64,000 nt of DNA from Prorocentrum cordatum (GCA_963575745.1 CAUYUJ010000669.1:856501-920500); one strand, 5' to 3'; counted from the stretch's first letter, positions 9,796 through 21,199 are shown. Notes: generated by a model not told the origin, from the sequence alone. Numbers and translations are program-made.

Positions 9796-10923
9796 ATGGT
9801 ACACAAACTGATCTTTCCCGCGGCATCCGCGCTCGCTTACATTGTTGGCGCCGACATGCAGCTCATGCAGATGTCAGTGAATGGGTCGGACGGCATGGAC
9901 GCCGCAGAGCTACGGACTGAAGCAGTGTGTGAGCTGGGATGCACGCGTTGCGGGTATAACTGGTGCACCACGCACTGGAGGTCTGGTAGTCCGACTATTT
10001 ACTAGGACAAAGGATGCGGTTGCTGCGGTGGATCCCGAGAACAGTGGGACGTGTGCAAATACGTTTGCACGGGACGGACGACGCCGTACCCGACGGCTTT
10101 CCCGACGGCCTACCCCACGCCCTACCCCACGCCCTACCCCACGCCCTACCCCACAGCTTTTCCAACGTCTTACCCCACGGTTTTCCCGACGCCTTACCCC
10201 ACGGCCTTCCCGGCGCCCTACCCGACGGCTTTCCCGACGGCCTACCCCACGGCTTTCCCGACCCCCTACCCGACGTCCTTCCCGACGCCTTTCCCGACGC
10301 CCAGCCCGACGCCCAGTCCGACGTATCTTTTGGGCTGGCCGACGCCAAGTCCAACGTTTCTTCCCGCAGCTCCCATGGCGGGCGGAACCGCCGGCGGCGT
10401 GGCTGCCACCGGCGATCCGCACCTTCAAAACGTTCACGGCGAGCGGTTCGATTTAATGAAGCCGGGCAAACATGTTTTGATAAACATTCCTCGTGGAGTG
10501 AGCGCTGATGACGCATTGCTTCGGGCGCAGGCCGATGCGCGTCGATCGGGTGGAAATTGTTGGGATATGTATTTCGAAGAATTGAACATTACAGGCTCTT
10601 GGGCAGAGGCTAAGCAAGTTGGAGGGTATCACTATAGCGTACGGCGAAACGCCGTGACGATTCCGCAATGGGTCGTTGTTGGTCCTGTCGAGCTGAAAGT
10701 CGTCCACGGACGCACAGAGAGTGGCAACTTGTACTTGAATGTGCATGTGAAGCATTTGGGGCGATCAGGATTTGCCGTCGGAGGCTTGCTTGGGGAAGAC
10801 GACCACAAAGAGGTGATGACTCCCCCAGCGTCTTGTACCAAGCGCACGAATTTGCTAAAAGTGGTGACGAGTGGCCAGGCACCTTCCTCCGAGCTGCCAC
10901 TTGCAATAGCACCCTTCGCGTGA
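9796..10923 (+). pseudogene. Gene D, copy 1: secretory Cys-rich, Pro-Thr-repeat, GDPHL (VWD-like) protein with in-frame TAG
   Basis: ATG 9796 opens a hydrophobic start typical of a signal peptide (MVHKLIFPAASALAYIVGA, about residues 1-20). A Cys-rich stretch follows (C-x3-C-x2-C, then C). TAG at codon 70 (10003-10005) interrupts it, and the same frame continues with more Cys (GCGCCGG, VCKYVC). Next come about 85 residues of (P-T-x-Y/F) repeats, then from about residue 205 a domain beginning TGDPHLQNVHGERFDLMKPG and ending near LLGEDDHKE. Dinoflagellates have many secreted proteins with this GDPHL domain, which resembles the start of von Willebrand type D domains; the partner or substrate is unknown. 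No intron is visible and a relict spliced leader sits upstream, so it looks like a processed retrogene. The stop is TGA. It is labelled pseudogene because of the TAG; readthrough is possible. Confidence 0.75.
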
Positions 10924-12296
10924 CCATGCGGGACGCATGAGAAGTGGCCATCTGACAAGCATGTGCGCCCTTTCGGGCGACGCATGCGGCAGTGCTTTCC
11001 TGCGCTCAGGAGAGCTGTTTCTTTTACAGGGCTTCTGAGATTTCTGTGCATGGTTCGTGCCACCCTGCACCACTCTCAGCGGCTGTCTGGCAGCATCTTG
11101 ATGCCATTCCGATGCTCCCGTTGCTCGCCGAATCGAGCTGGCATCCTTGCCAGCCGACCTGCTCCGACCTGCAACGGCTGACAAACAGTGGCTACTTCCC
11201 AGGACACTCGTTCGCTAGCTTCAAGGGGCTCAGACCAAGGGGGCTTGCTTCCTCCGCCCTCCCTCCCCCTCCCCATCCCTTTCCTTCCCAGTTTGCATCC
11301 AGTATCCTCCTTTGACCCTCCGCATGTCAGGCTGCTTGCGCCAACCTCCGCCACTGCGCAGCAGCATAGCGGGGCGTAAATCGAGTTTACAGCCCGTTCC
11401 AGTTCATTGCCTTGTTCGAGCAATCGCCGTTCTGGAGTACCCTCTCTTTTTTTGGTTGTTTCCGCGGCCGTCTTTGAGACAATGTTTGGGCATCTTAAGG
11501 TCCTCTTGGGCCGAATCGGAGCCATATTAGGCTGTCCTGGGGCCTTCTTGCATGGCGTTTGGGCAATCTTGGGGCCGACCTTGGCAGCCTTGGGGTTGTT
11601 TGTGGCTGTCTTGGAGCTTTTTGTTGGGGGCCTCGTGGGCCGTTTTCGAAGGCTCTTAGGGCCTCTTGGACTATCCTCGGGCCGTGTTGGGCCGGGGTGG
11701 ACCGTCCTGAGGCTCTCTCCTTGGGCCGTGTTGGACCGTCTCGGACCGATTACGACCTTTTCGGACTGTTCAGCAACTGCTTCGGTCAGATTACAACCAC
11801 TGGAAACGGACTGATCGCAACCTGAAGGATTCCTGCACACATCTTTGTGCGGTCTCCACCTCTCCCTCCTTCCTACTCCCACCTGCAAAACAATGTGCTG
11901 CCAGGTCGTCCGAATGGTCGTCAAGCTTGGCGCGTTGCCGCTTGTTTTGATCGATGGCAAGCGTGTGCGCGTCTTTTTTCCGTGACACCGCGATCAGCAG
12001 TTTGCCGATAGTGAATAGAGGAGTCGAGGGTGAGCTGGAGGGATGGTGGCCGTAGAAGCCGGAGCAGTCGGTCGGTGGAGTAGGCAGGGGACGGCCAGCC
12101 AGCGGGGGCGCTGTGTTGCGTGCCAGATTTTGTTGCCAGCGCTTCACGCGCGAGTCAGGCGTAGCGTGCTGCCGCTTGTTTGCATCGATGTCAAGCGTGT
12201 GCGCGCCTCGACTCCGTGGAACCGCGTTCGGCCGTCTCCGTTGCAGACGGTGGACGGAGCAGGTCAGGGTGAGCAGGAGGGATGTTTCGGAAAAAA
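10924..12296. other. Gene-free stretch, copy 1, with CTTGGGCC-type degenerate repeats
   Basis: From about 11440 to 11770 the sequence is built of loosely repeated words such as CTTGGGCCG, TCTTGGGGCC and TTGGACCGTC, which keeps several frames open without coding character. The rest is ordinary mixed sequence. Copy 2 (32330-33700) has a higher SNP density and small indels here. No gene is supported. Confidence 0.55.
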
Positions 12297-12640
12297 AGAG
12301 TTTCGGCAGAGCTTCTCTTCTGCCGAGCTTCCGCAGAGCTTCTGCAGAGCTTCTGAGGAGCTTCTGAAGAGCTTTTGCAGAGCTTCCGCAGAGCTTCCGC
12401 AGAGCCTAAGCAGGCCTCTCAGGAATCTGCTGATTTGTAGGATCTCCCGGATTTTTTTTGATTCTCTCGGAGGCCTTCTCTGGAATATGTCAAGGAGTTC
12501 TTATGATTGCCTAGGGGGTCCTCTCAGGAATCTGGCAATTGGTAGGATCCCTTGGAATTACTCGGGTTCCCTCGGAGGACCTCCCAGGAATCGGAGCAAT
12601 TGGTGGGACCCCGTCGCATTCGTAGGATTGCATAGGATTA
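12297..12640. repeat. Second copy of a CAGAGCTTC repeat plus minisatellite cassette
   Basis: About eight copies of a 12-15-bp AGAGCTTCYGC unit (12305-12405) are followed by GCCTAAGCAGGCCTCTCAGG and minisatellite units. The same cassette occurs at 6825-7080, so the unit contains an internal dispersed repeat of about 250 bp. Copy 2: 33701-34044. Confidence 0.8.
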
Positions 12641-13302
12641 TGATATGCGTGGCCTCCTCCAGCTGGGAAAATGATAACTCCCCACAACATCTCCCAGGGA
12701 GTCTCAAAACAGTTGTTTCCCACGTTTCCGACGCAGCCCCAAAACAGTTTAAAAAAATATCAAAAACAATGCTCGCTCGTATCAATTCGATAATGCGGAA
12801 AACATAATAGTTCTAACGTTTTGCTGGGTCTGCCTCGGGTCCGCAGCGCATCGTCCCCCAAGAACCTCAGCGCGCGCTGAGTGCGATGTGTAGTTTGGCG
12901 GGGTTCAGTCCCTTTCCCCACAGGTGCGATGCGAGGTTCCGTATGGTTCAACCCAGGCCCTTTCAGGCCCCCCCCCCCCGTGCCCTTTGGGCAGGACACG
13001 CACCGACTCGACGTCCGCCTTGCTCTGTTTTGAATAGGGGGTTGGGTAATGAGCGAGGGGGGAGACAAACTATGGTCGGGGGCTGGGCGGGGGTGAGCGG
13101 GGGGGGGCACATGGCACATGACAGAAAGGAAGGGCCCTCGGGAAGCGGTTGTGCAGGCAGCACCTTGCCCGCCCCCCTTCCCAAGGGATTCAGGGCGCCC
13201 CCCCCCCGGTCGCCAACGGCAGCGGCGTCACCGCCATCATCATCACCACGCGCTGCCGTTTTGGATCGCACATGTCTCGGCAAGGCTTTGGCACTTTGTG
13301 TC
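12641..13302. other. Upstream region of gene C, copy 1
   Basis: It contains two AGTCTCAAAAC/CAAAACAGTTT motifs (about 12700-12755), C and G homopolymers, and a 40-nt patch around 13133-13175 that is not homologous to the matching place in copy 2. No gene is supported. Confidence 0.5.
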
Positions 13303-13325
13303 TTTTTTTTTGCGGCAAGACCGCG
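13303..13325 (+). promoter_or_regulatory. Probable trans-splice acceptor and 5' leader of gene C
   Basis: A run of nine T (13303-13311) followed by GCGGCAAG puts an AG acceptor at 13318-13319, 6 nt before ATG 13326. This is the pattern expected for spliced-leader addition, and it decides the start over the ATG at 13272 and longer non-ATG openings. Equivalent at 34722-34744. Confidence 0.5.
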
Positions 13326-16300
13326 ATGGAGGACGGCTGGGGCGATGTGCTCGCCGAGGTCGCGGGTGAGCCTCACCCGCCGCCCCGCGGCCCCGCGGGC
13401 GCCGCGGCCAGAGGGCCGCGCCCCCCGCCCCGCAGGCCCAGTCGGGCAGCCGCGAGGTCGGTCGCGGCGGCGGGCCGCACCAACGCCCTGGCGCTGCCCC
13501 TGTCGGAGTCAGTGAGGCTGCCCACCGTGCCGAGACACATCGTCCAATGCACGGGCAGAGGCTCGACAGATCAGTGGCCGCTGCTCCCGTATGTTCGCAT
13601 GGCAGCGCTCACGATCGAGCGCCAGAGAGTACCAGACCAAGACGTGCCAGCCAAGCTCAACCGCATGTTGATGGATTCGTCGTCCGAGCTGGCTGGCCGA
13701 ACCACGTCAAAGGCATCGATCCAGGATTCGATCGGCGTGACCTCTGGGAGCTACACAGAGTACGTGATCGTCTTGGCCAACACCATCGTACATTTCGAGC
13801 GGGACCAGAAGCTTGCGCTGGAGTGCTATTTGGCAAATACGGTCCCCAAGGAGAACTTGCTCCACTACGTCGAGGCGGTCAAGTACGACGAGACCCCGAT
13901 GAAGCTGTCAGTGAACGATTCGTTCCAAGCACGTGGTCGTGGTGCAGTGGGCTCTTCCGATCAGCAGCAGCAGCAGGTGGCCGTGTACCACATGGATCGA
14001 TCTCGACAGTGGGGGAAGCCGAAGTTAGAGAGAACTGTCATCAAGCTGCTGCAGAGCTCGTCGAGGTTCGGGTACCTTCTGAGGACCAACGCGGGCGAGT
14101 ACGTCGGCATCGTCGGCGCGTCCATTGCTCCGCTCCAGTGGCTGGATCGGAACACTGGGGAGTGTCTTCGAGAGGCGGACCAACGTCGCACCACAGCTGT
14201 TGGACGGGCTGCTAAGGACTTTGCGTGCAAGACGCGCGTGCCAGTCCTGGACGGCGCTGGCCCGAACGCCCGCTGCGAGGCGCAGGTCGGGGTTGACCGA
14301 CGAGGCGACGGCTGGGGCAAGATTGGTTTCACATGCTCCATACATTGCCTCGCGAACGTATTCACGCACACCTTCGACCTGACGGGCTCCGACGTGTCTG
14401 GCCAGATCAATTTTGCACTTGCCGTCAACGAGGGCTCGGGCTTCTCTTCTTTCTGTCGGATATTCCGTGCTGTGGTTCAACAGCGGATTCGCATCCGCAG
14501 GGGGAGGCCCCCACCAGAGGCCACCCCGTACAAGCGGCACTTGCTGTGCCTTTCGCTTGCACGGGGGAGTCGACCCATCGAGAAGAAGACAGCTTTGCAC
14601 CATTTGCCGAACGGGGACTGGAGGGACCGAGAGCACGTCGACATATGGATTCCCGAGGGCATCGACATAGACGAGAGCGAGATCAAGAAGTCGGTGTCGG
14701 AGGCTTTGGAGGTCGTCCTCTTGGGAGCTCGATTCACCCGGTGGCCGAGGAGCAGGTGGACGGGGTCCGACGTTGCCATGGACGAGTTCATCCTACTTGA
14801 CGGCATTCACGGATTGGGCTCTGCTGTCTGGGCTATCTGGGCGAAAGAGATGGCTCGGGGCTCCAAGAAGAGACCTCGGCTGGGCGATGGCGGGGCTCTG
14901 CCAGCTGCTGCCGCTGCGCCTGCCGCCGCCGATGGCGGCGAGGGCGGCGCCGCAGAGGCTGCGGCTGCCAGCGGCGGCGATGGGCAGGGCCATGGAGATT
15001 TCAATGCAAAGCGGCTGGAGAATGAGTACCATCGTAGCACCGCTGGAGATTGGATGGACACGTCGCCGCTTGACAGAGTGGTGATCATTCGGCAGGTGCT
15101 GGAGCCTTTACGTCGGACGATGGATTGGCACCTCGAGGTCGGCGGCAAGCACTGGGAGATCAAGCAGAGGGGCATGGTTGTCCAGGCTGAGTCCACGGGC
15201 GCAGCCAGTTCGACGAGCAGGACGTGGCCGATCGTGGAGGCTGCGCTTGGCACCCCTGCGCGCGTCTTCAAGGCTGCGTGGGACCCTCTGTTTCGCGAGC
15301 ACGTGCTGTGGAAGGACCTCGTGCAGCCGTCGGCGATGACTCGGAAGGCGCGCGCCCTCGCGTTCAAGCTTCTTTCGAGGTCTGAGTGCCAGGTTCGGGA
15401 GGCGTTCACCCATCGACATAGCTTGCTTCCGACTCGCATCTTCGCCATGATCGTGGACCCAGCCGTTGTGCAGGAAGTGAGTGACCTCCAGGATTGCCGC
15501 ATGGACAGCTGGACGAAGGACTTCGTGCTGCGACACAAGGACGCGGACGGAGGCTTGTCGAACCCAGCTGCGATCGCAGAGTTGAACCTGCTTGCCGCCA
15601 TGATCGACTTGGACATCAAGGCTATCGAGTCCCGCCACGCCTCGATCCGCAGGCGGCTGATGGTCAGGGGAGTGCAGACCCACTCGGCAACGTTCGCGGA
15701 GTCGTCGGCCGAATGGGTGGTTGCCCAAGCTCGTTTATCAGGCAGGGCATTTCGAGCAGTCGGTGAGGGGGGCGCGCCAGCAGGTGGTGGCGATGACGCA
15801 GGGGGCCCTGGCGGGCCGCCAGGCGAGGAGGCTACCACCACTGTCAGGGGCACGGTGTCTTCTTGGCATGCTTTCCTGAGGGAGCAATCCCTTGGTCAGA
15901 CTGGCCGCCAGTGCATCGCCGCCTTGAGCGCTGCGTACCGCGCTTTACCCAGAGCAGAGGTGGCGAGGCTGGCTGCCGTCGCAGCCGCGGCCAATGGGAA
16001 CCCCCGTGCTGCGGATGCACCTGGCAGCGCCTTCGGCCTTCGGTCCCGCGACCTTGCTCGCGCCCAGGCCAAGAGGCGGCGGGGGGCGTCTGAGCAGCAG
16101 CTCGTCGCGGAGGCTGTCGTGCCGACCAGCCGCGGGGGGATGACTGACTTGGCAATGCGGCGAGCATCGGCAGACCCCAACGCCACCGTGAACATGGACT
16201 CGATGATGCGGGCTGCCCAGTCGCACACGGTGAGCTTGCGCCGCGTGACCAAGACCGAGGAGCGAAAGATGGCCGACGCGATGGAGGCTTGGGAGTCGAC

Positions 16301-18742
16301 TACGGGCGCTGCCCAGTGGGCATCCATGTGCAACAGTTTCAAGGGCGTGGCTGCTTTCCAGGTTATGCTTTCTCCTATGCCCTCGCACATCGGCCAGATG
16401 CTGGAGTTCAAGCACCCTACTACGTCGACAGCTTCGATCGCTCGCTCGCTGTGGATGTTAGGGCACGGCAGCAACATGAAAGCTTGTCTCGCATCAGACT
16501 GGATGGAGAGGCACAGGGCAATCATACACGACGACTGTGCCCCCGTAGACGTGCCCGTCCAGAAGAAGAAGTACACCTGTGCTCAGATCGGCATGTGCAT
16601 ATGTTGCCCTGAGGCCGACGTCATCTAGAAGTTCCGCAGGCGCTTCTACTCCGAGCTGAAGGGCCTCTGCACCAAGGGGTCGCCCGAGCGGAAGTTCTTG
16701 GGCGATTCCAGCTTGGTCGTGCGACTGCGCGGCATCAAGGCGGCTGTCGTCGATGGCTGGGGCGTTGTGGCAGCTGGCCTCTCTGGCGACGACCCCGACG
16801 GCGTGGACGCCTACGTGTGGTGGCACATCGGCTCCCACGAGTTCAGCCCCTACTGCTCCAACTTCAGGCCGCTCGCCTTCGTCGAGCAGGAGGCCGTCGG
16901 CGGCCAGGTGGAGGTATTGTTGGAGGAGTCGTTAGCGGAACGGAAACACATTCATCCCACCACGAACGCGTGCGTGCACGCACGCTCGCGCATGCGTTTA
17001 CGCGCGTGCGCCGCACGCGCGTAAACGCATGCGCGCTGGCACGCACGCGCGCGCACGCGCGCGTGCGCATATTCGTAGGCGCGCGCAAATACGGGCAGAC
17101 ACGCACGCACGCACACGCATGCAGGCACGCAGGCACGGGCACAGGGGACGAGGGAGAAGAGGAGGGTGTGACGAGACAGACCAGGACGACACTGGCGAGG
17201 GGAACGCAATGGGGGCTCGTCGGAAAAGGGTCATAGGGATCGATGGGGGGAGGATGATGGGGGATGGGGTGAGAGTGATTCCGTCATTGCTATAGTTACT
17301 CCCCCACGAAGGGTGCCACAGAGTCTTTGGTTGATTGGGAGGCGTTCAGTAGCTTGGACCTCACGGCCGATTGGTCGATCAGCTTTTGGGTCATCGACGA
17401 GAGTGATCGCGCCGTCGCCCGTTTTCGCCCTGCCGACGTCGTCGTGGTCTCCATGGGCCCCGATTCCGAGCTGTGGCAGTCAGGGAAGGCTACGAGGCGG
17501 GCCACAGCTGCGCGGCCCGCCGCCACGGACGACGGCGACGACGGCGACCACGGGAGCATCGCGTCGGACCAGGAGGAGGACCTGGATGACCCCCTCCCCC
17601 TGGACGACGGGCCCGTGGGCGGCGACGACCACGGCGGCGCGGACGACGTCCGCGCTAGTGGCGAGGACAGCATACTTGAATGCAAGTTCCCGCAAGCATC
17701 GCCTAATCATAAGGTGGGGAGGCCTCTACATTTAACACATTAGCTAGTTAGGTTAACGGTGTGGAAAGTGTAAAACAGCAGCGCTTCAAACAAAAGCGCA
17801 CCAATCAAGCAACACGTAAAACAAAACAACGGCTCTAACACATCACAAACAAGCCCCGATAGGTTCCGACACGCCACCGAAACGGCCCTACACGTCCCCA
17901 AGAGCGGGAGGTGACGAGGAGGTTTTACGACAGGGGGTTAGGGAGGGGGCGGTGGAAGGCAGGCAGGATGTGAAGCAATCCCTGGTAAGATGAACAGATG
18001 CACATTACGGAGGAGGAAGATGATGTGAAGAGGCGGAAGCAACACGAGGAACATATGTATGCCTCTTGGGGGTCATCTTGGAGCCGTGTCGGGCCGTCTC
18101 GGCAGGCCTCCTCTGTGGGTCTGGGGTGGAGTGGGAGGGCTGGGGTTGCATCGCCCTCCTGCCCCTCGATCCGCACAGGACGAGGTCGGCATGGACATCG
18201 ACGAGTTGTTCAGCGAGGGCGAGGGCGGCGACGGCGGCGGCGAGGTTCCGCTGCCGCCCGAGGCCCCTATGCCACCGCCTGTTTTTCCGTTGCCTCCGCC
18301 CCCGCCTCCTGTCTCTCGGGCCTCCCGCTCAGAGGTGGGGTCGCGGGCGAGCCGCGAGCCTGTGCAGCATGCTGTCAATGTCCAAGGAAAAGGTACGATT
18401 GTGTATTACAGGAAAGGCAGGTGTTTCGAGGCCAGGTGCCATCGTGGCCATGGCCGCTGCACAATGAGCGCAGCAGCGTACGGCAGCGATCTTGAGAATT
18501 TGGCGGCGCAGGGCCGCCCACTTGGCTTGTTAGTATCGTGGGTTCTGGACCTTGGGGAGGTCTGTGACGACAAGCCGTCGCGCAAAAACAAATTCGCACT
18601 CCTGACGCTGCGTCCGTACATGAGGCGGCGTGCTCGGGAGCTCCTTCGTGGCCTGCCAGGTGGTTTGGATCTCATGTCGAAGGAGCGCCCGCAGCGCCCT
18701 GGAGAGCCCGAGGAGCCAGAGGGATTGGCGTCCTCCCGATGA
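13326..18742 (+). pseudogene. Gene C, copy 1: long three-exon transposase-like protein with one in-frame TAG
   Basis: Exons 13326-16913, 17324-17713 and 18179-18742 join in phase 0 at every junction (GT donors at 16914 and 17714; acceptors ending GAG and CACAG), about 1,513 codons ending in TGA. An Arg/Pro-rich N-terminus is followed by KYDETPMK (residues 186-193), a QQQQQ run, a Cys/His box CSIHC (about 337-341) leading into a helical stretch, then LPNGDWRD. After an Ala/Gly linker (about 520-558) comes a second helical half. TAG at codon 1101 (16626-16628) is followed in frame by KFRRRFYSELKGLC and YVWWHIGSHEFSPY. Exon 2 is very acidic; exon 3 has a Pro-rich linker and a Cys/His cluster (CFEARCHRGHGRC, about residue 1405). 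From memory this arrangement resembles a large uncharacterised dinoflagellate family; a DDE-transposase relation is a guess. Copies 1 and 2 share the TAG. Confidence 0.65.
16987..17035. repeat. 24-bp-arm inverted repeat in gene C intron 1, copy 1
   Basis: Arms 16987-17010 and 17012-17035 are exact reverse complements separated by one base and consist largely of CG/CA alternations. More CG/CA alternation follows to about 17125. In the unspliced reading the frame would end at a TAA inside the right arm. It could be an intron hairpin or Z-DNA-prone sequence. Confidence 0.9.
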
Positions 18743-19560
18743 GCGATGAAAAAACGATTAAGGGGTGTGGGGGGGAGATGGAGGAGCAGGATGCCAGGGA
18801 ACGGTGATGAGGGGGAAGAGCAGGGACAACCGAAATGAGGAGGGGGTGAGGCCCCCGCTTCCCTTATAGGTTGCCGTGCAAGAGGGGCGGCTGGGGCGAC
18901 GATGGGCGAGGGGGGCAGGGGTCGACGTTGAGGCGGGGGCTCTCGTCTTAGCGCCGCGCACGCTCATCTTAAACATCCGCAGCAGACGCGGATGGAAGGC
19001 GGGCGGTTTTCAAATTGCGGCTCTCGCCTGAGCTCGTCTACAACTTGCATCAGCTACACTGATGGAGGGCGAGTGGTGTTCAAATTACGATCTCGCCTTA
19101 ATCTTGGCGCCGCGCAAACTCATTGTCAAAGCTTGCAGCACTTGCACTTCCCCCATCGCTGAACGGATCTGTCCGAGGTTTGGCGTGGCGACGTGCCCCG
19201 TGCCTGACAGCCTGGGCTTGGCAAGTGGATGGGCAACGGTTCGAGGTGATTTGTCACCCCCATCTCCCCGTCTGGCGCCCTCTCTTGGCTTTCGCCGCCG
19301 CCCCTCTCCTCAGCTTCGTCATGTCTGGCCCGCGAGCTCATGCATCTCAGACTCCGTCCTGCGGTAAGTGCAGTCATCATTGCCGTGCTGGCGCATCTTG
19401 GAGCGCCCTTTGGGGCGATGAGGGCCCCCCTGTGCACTGTGGCGGCGGCTGCGGCGACGGCGGCGACGACAGCGAGTGTGATAAGGGTGACAGCGGCGAC
19501 GACGGCGACGACGACGGCCCTTCGGCCAGTCGGTGTGGCTGGGGCGCCATGGGGTGCTCC
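18743..19560. other. Gene-free stretch after gene C, copy 1
   Basis: It contains a diverged direct repeat with a 70-bp period (18991-19028 and 19061-19097; word CAAATTRCG..CTCGCC) and a GGCGAC/GCGACGACG run (about 19440-19520). Open frames such as 19123-19914 run straight into the GAGACTG array and are not called. Copy 2: 40162-40980. Confidence 0.5.
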
Positions 19561-19599
19561 TGGAGGTCTCCCCATGGGGGGGGGGGGCCTTCTGTGCCC

Positions 19600-20265
19600 T
19601 CAGACTTTTTCGAGACTCCCCTGGGAGACTCTTTTGGCACCGAGACTCTTCTTGAGACTCCTCCTGGGACTCCGCTGGACTGCGAGACTCTTTGTTGGTG
19701 CCCTCTCGGGGGCAGCTGTTCGAAGGATTCGGATGGAGACTGTTTCGAGACTTTTTCGAGACTCTGTCTGAGATTATTTCCTGTGTTTTTTTTTGCGCGT
19801 CCTGGGGGCCTGGCACGGGGGGGAGGGCGGCGGTCGCAAGGGGACTGTTTTGATCTTTTTTGGAGACTGTTTTGGGACTTTTTGGTGCCGTTTTTGGCCA
19901 GGAGACTGTTTTGAGACTGTTTTGAGACTGTTTTGAGACTGTTTTGAGACTATTTTGGGACTGTTTGGGGGTTTGGGGAGCCGTTCAAAAAGTACAGAAA
20001 AAGTATCGAAACAGTTTCGAAAAAGTCTCGAAACAGTCTCCCGCGCCGACCCCCCCCAAAAAATATACAAAAAATATCAAAACAGTCTCGAAATAGTGTT
20101 TTGGGAGAGTCTCAGAAGCGATTTGGGCACCCGCCGCCCTATTCCCAAGAGTCTCAAAACAGTCTCACAACAGTTTCAAACAAGTAGCTAAACAGCGCAC
20201 TGCGAAACACACACATGAAAACACAGCTCCCCGAAAAGTCTCGAAACAGTCTCAGGGGGGGACTC
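19600..20265. repeat. Inverted arrays of an 11-bp motif (GAGACTGTTTT), copy 1
   Basis: Units of GAGACTGTTTT or GAGACTC fill 19600-19975 on the + strand. The reverse complement (AAAACAGTCTC, GAAACAGTCTC) fills 20000-20265. The two halves could pair into a long imperfect hairpin. Near 19900 copy 1 has more consecutive units than copy 2. The same motif is dispersed at 5427-5465 and 12700-12755. Confidence 0.85.
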
Positions 20266-21090
20266 TTCAGACCTTCAGCTGCCCAAACAGTGCCAGGGGG
20301 GGGACTCTGAGGACCCCCGCGTGCCCAAAGAGTGTCCAAAGAGTGTCCCGAGAGGGCGCCGAGAGGGGCCGCGAAGAGGGTCAGTTCCCGCGACGTTGGG
20401 CCCTCGTGGGGAGCCCTTGGGGCCCTCTTGGGCCCCATTGGAGCCGCATCGTGCCCATGTTGGGTCCCTCTTAGGCCCCTGGGAGGGCTCTGAGAGGGTT
20501 CAGAAAGGGCACCCATATGCCCCAGAGGGTGCTCCAGACGCGGAGGGCCAAGCAATAACATATGTGTTTGGGTTTCTGGCATCAACGCCATCCTGGGCCC
20601 CTCGCGGGGCCCTCTCGGAGCCCCAAGAAGCGTGCCGAGAGGACCCAGGATTGGGCAATGCCGAAACACACACATGTTTCGGATGGGTTCAAATTACGCC
20701 CTAGGGGGGTCGCAAAGAAGGCGCCGAAAAGGCCCTGGACCGACCGTCTGGGCACCGCTACGTCCGTTTCATGTTTACATTATAATCATTCGAGCAAGGG
20801 GTCCTGCAGACAAGCATCTGGCTGCTCGAAATCGGGGCCCTTCTCGGGGCAAGCTCGTAGTCGGCCTGGGCTTTAAGTTTGAAAATGGGGCCCGCGCTAT
20901 AAATCTATCCTGGGCGCAACCAACGGCCCCACATAGGTTTCGTCGTTGACCTTTTGGGGCCCATGGCTTCGGCCGTTGCGAGTTGAACGGGACCTGGGCC
21001 TTAGGGGGCCCTGGGCCGCCATGGGGCCCAGCTGTTGAAGGCCCTGGGCCGCCCTGGGGCCCGAGGGGCCCCCGTTCGACCGTCGGCGTC
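20266..21090. other. Gene-free stretch upstream of gene A
   Basis: Loosely repeated GGGCCC/CTTGGGG words fill most of it. TATAAAT at 20898-20904 is about 300 nt upstream of the gene A ATG; dinoflagellate promoters usually lack a TATA box, so its role is doubtful. Copy: 41681-42500. Confidence 0.45.
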
Positions 21091-21111
21091 GCGTCGCCCT
21101 CTTGGCTCAAA
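21091..21111 (+). other. Diverged relict spliced leader upstream of gene A (weak)
   Basis: 16 of 21 positions agree with DinoSL, including CTTGGCTCAA near the 3' end. It sits 88 nt before the proposed gene A ATG at 21200. The equivalent in copy 3 is about 42500-42520. The match is weak enough to be chance. Confidence 0.35.
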
Positions 21112-21199
21112 TTTCGCAGAGCCTTTGAGCACGCGTGCTCCGACCGCCAGTGCCCGACCAGCACCGCGGCCGCCCGACGCCCAGCCGCTCGCATCGGAG

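Noticed and set aside
10014-10508. Alternative frames through the Pro-Thr repeats of gene D
   Set aside because: Only the frame ending at 10923 continues into the GDPHL domain; the others are shadows of the repeat.
13252-13272. Possible spliced-leader relict upstream of gene C
   Set aside because: About 13 of 21 positions match, which is expected by chance somewhere in a window of this size.
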